From Actinomycetes bacterium (GTDB lineage: Bacteria; Actinomycetota; Acidimicrobiia; Acidimicrobiales; RAAP-2), in the NCBI GenBank assembly GCA_021777285.1, contig JAJYDR010000039.1:1-17410 (forward strand): a DNA stretch of 17,410 bases. Direction: 5' to 3'. Below, piece after piece: positions 16,210 through 17,410 of this stretch. The notes under the pieces are model-generated. The model was not told where the DNA came from. It saw only the letters and a program-made list of their open reading frames with translations, and did not search any database. Numbering within the stretch: position 1 is the first letter of the stretch; every line of letters starts with the position of its first letter. Both the position numbers and the translations under genes were made by a program.

Positions 16210-17410
16210 TTGCCCCCGAGTCGCTGCCGCGGGTGTTACACCGAGCCTCGGGACGGCCACTCACCCTGGCCCAACACGACGAGGCCTTCGGACCGATGCC
16301 GCGCACCGCGCCGTCACTGGACCTGCTCGAGGCTTCGGGGCTGACCGGTCGTGGCGGCGCCGCGTTCCCCACGGCGCGCAAGGCCCGGCTCATCGCTGAT
16401 CAGCGGGGTCATACCAAGTTCATGGTCGTGAACGCCATGGAGGGCGAGCCCGCAGCCCACAAGGACCGCACCCTGATCAGCACGAACCCGCACCTCGTCT
16501 TAGACGGCGCGCAGTACCTCGCGGGGCTCATCGGGGCGCGCCAGGTCGCGGTGTGCGTCTCACGCGACGACCCGATCATGGTCAATCACTTGCAACGTGC
16601 CGTGCACGAGCGCGATCGCCACGCAGCGCGCGGGGTGAGTTTCGAACTGCACACCCCACCGTGGCGCTACGTCGCGGGCGAGGAGTCGGCGCTCGTCCAC
16701 TGGCTCGACGACAACGAATCGCTCCCCCAGTACCGGCCGCGACGTCCCCACGTACTGCGCATCGGCCACGCCCCGGTCCTCGTCGACAACGCCGAGACGT
16801 GCGCCCACGTCGGGTTGATCGCCCGCTACGGCGGCGACTGGTTCCGCCGTCTGGGCACCTCGACGAGTCCGGGAACTGCCTTGGTGTCGGTCAGTGGCGC
16901 CGTCGCGCGACCCACCGTCCTTGAGGTCGCCCTCGGGGTGCCAGTCCGTACCATCATTGAGCGGGCCGGCGCCGACCCCAATCCTCAGGCCCTGCTGATG
17001 GGTGGCTACGGTGGGGCGTGGCTCGACGCGCGCCACCTCGACGTCCCCTACAGGGAGGACGCGCTCACCCCCCTCGGGTCCAGCGTCGGCGCCGGGGTGA
17101 TCATCGTGCTGCCCCGCTTGGGGTGCGGGATCGTCGAGACCTTTCGCATCGCGCGCTGGATGGCCAACGAGAGCGCGCGCCAGTGCGGTCCGTGCGCCTT
17201 CGGCCTGCCCGCCATCGCCGAGGACCTCGCACGACTCGCCGCGGGGGACGCCACCGGTGCCGGCGCCGCCTACGACCGCTTGGTGGACCGCTGTGGGGCA
17301 ATCGAGGGTCGCGGCGCCTGTCGCCACCCCGACGGCGTCGTGCGGTTGGTGCGGTCGGCCCTACGGGTCTTCGCCGACCACGTCGAGGACCACGTCCGCG
17401 GTCGAGCCTG
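16206..17410 (+). CDS. NuoF-like FMN/Fe-S NADH dehydrogenase subunit, 3' end cut by window edge
   Basis: 401 codons are visible with no stop before the right edge. The fold of the complex I 51-kDa subunit is clear: GLTGRGGAAFPTARK (45-59), VVNAMEGEPAAHKDR (74-88), YVAGEESAL (155-163), VDNAETCAHV, an SLBB-like part beginning GTALVSVSGAV (223-233), GGYGGAWL (266-273), then the Fe-S segment ESARQCGPCAFG (322-333). In NuoF this last motif is ESCGxCxPCRxG; here the first Cys is Ala324. C327 and C330 remain, with C363 and C372 further on. It probably oxidises NAD(P)H with FMN and passes electrons on through an Fe-S cluster. The GTG start overlaps the preceding stop. The nuo neighbours of complex I are not seen here, so it is a stand-alone homologue serving the membrane heme protein. 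Confidence 0.88.
   Translation, partial: MIAPESLPRVLHRASGRPLTLAQHDEAFGPMPRTAPSLDLLEASGLTGRGGAAFPTARKARLIADQRGHTKFMVVNAMEGEPAAHKDRTLISTNPHLVLDGAQYLAGLIGARQVAVCVSRDDPIMVNHLQRAVHERDRHAARGVSFELHTPPWRYVAGEESALVHWLDDNESLPQYRPRRPHVLRIGHAPVLVDNAETCAHVGLIARYGGDWFRRLGTSTSPGTALVSVSGAVARPTVLEVALGVPVRTIIERAGADPNPQALLMGGYGGAWLDARHLDVPYREDALTPLGSSVGAGVIIVLPRLGCGIVETFRIARWMANESARQCGPCAFGLPAIAEDLARLAAGDATGAGAAYDRLVDRCGAIEGRGACRHPDGVVRLVRSALRVFADHVEDHVRGRA

Overview
The window looks like chromosomal DNA of a high-GC Actinomycetota bacterium. The grounds are the strong G/C bias at third codon positions, frequent GTG starts, actinobacterial-style two-component proteins, and an eno/mazG/SurA-like/mfd neighbourhood that is also known around mycobacterial lpqU. 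The long Thr/Pro linker and the gene mix would fit the class Acidimicrobiia, but that finer placement is a guess. Coding density is very high, no stretch over 300 bases lacks a gene, and I saw no insertion sequence, prophage, CRISPR array or rRNA.

Minus strand, 1-10528: a compact housekeeping block transcribed right to left as glmU, prs, rplY, pth, mfd, a SurA/parvulin-like exported protein, mazG and eno (eno is cut by the left edge). Gaps are 4 to 87 bases, and two junctions are four-base GTGA start/stop overlaps, so much of it is probably one operon or a few overlapping ones. It covers UDP-sugar supply, PRPP synthesis, translation fidelity and recycling, transcription-coupled repair, nucleotide-pool cleaning and glycolysis. 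The glmU product stops at 362 residues and lacks the acetyltransferase active site.

Plus strand, 10596-11983: a thioredoxin gene whose -10 box overlaps a perfect C/G-tract palindrome resembling CsoR/CstR-family operators, then an alpha/beta hydrolase. A tRNA-Gln(TTG) gene lies convergent to the hydrolase on the minus strand (11992-12067), and it diverges from the next unit.

Plus strand, 12171-14224: an OmpR/PhoB-type response regulator overlapping a membrane histidine kinase.

Plus strand, 14300-17410: an apparently extracytosolic electron-transfer cluster. It encodes a small membrane-anchored Thr/Pro-rich protein, an ApbE-type FAD:protein FMN transferase, a five-helix ferric-reductase-like bis-heme membrane protein, and a NuoF-like flavoprotein truncated by the right edge. 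The inferred electron path is NAD(P)H to FMN/Fe-S in the NuoF-like protein, then membrane hemes, then a flavinylated acceptor outside the membrane. No recognisable FMN-binding acceptor domain is present, which makes this cluster the most interesting part of the window together with the shortened GlmU and the operator in front of thioredoxin.
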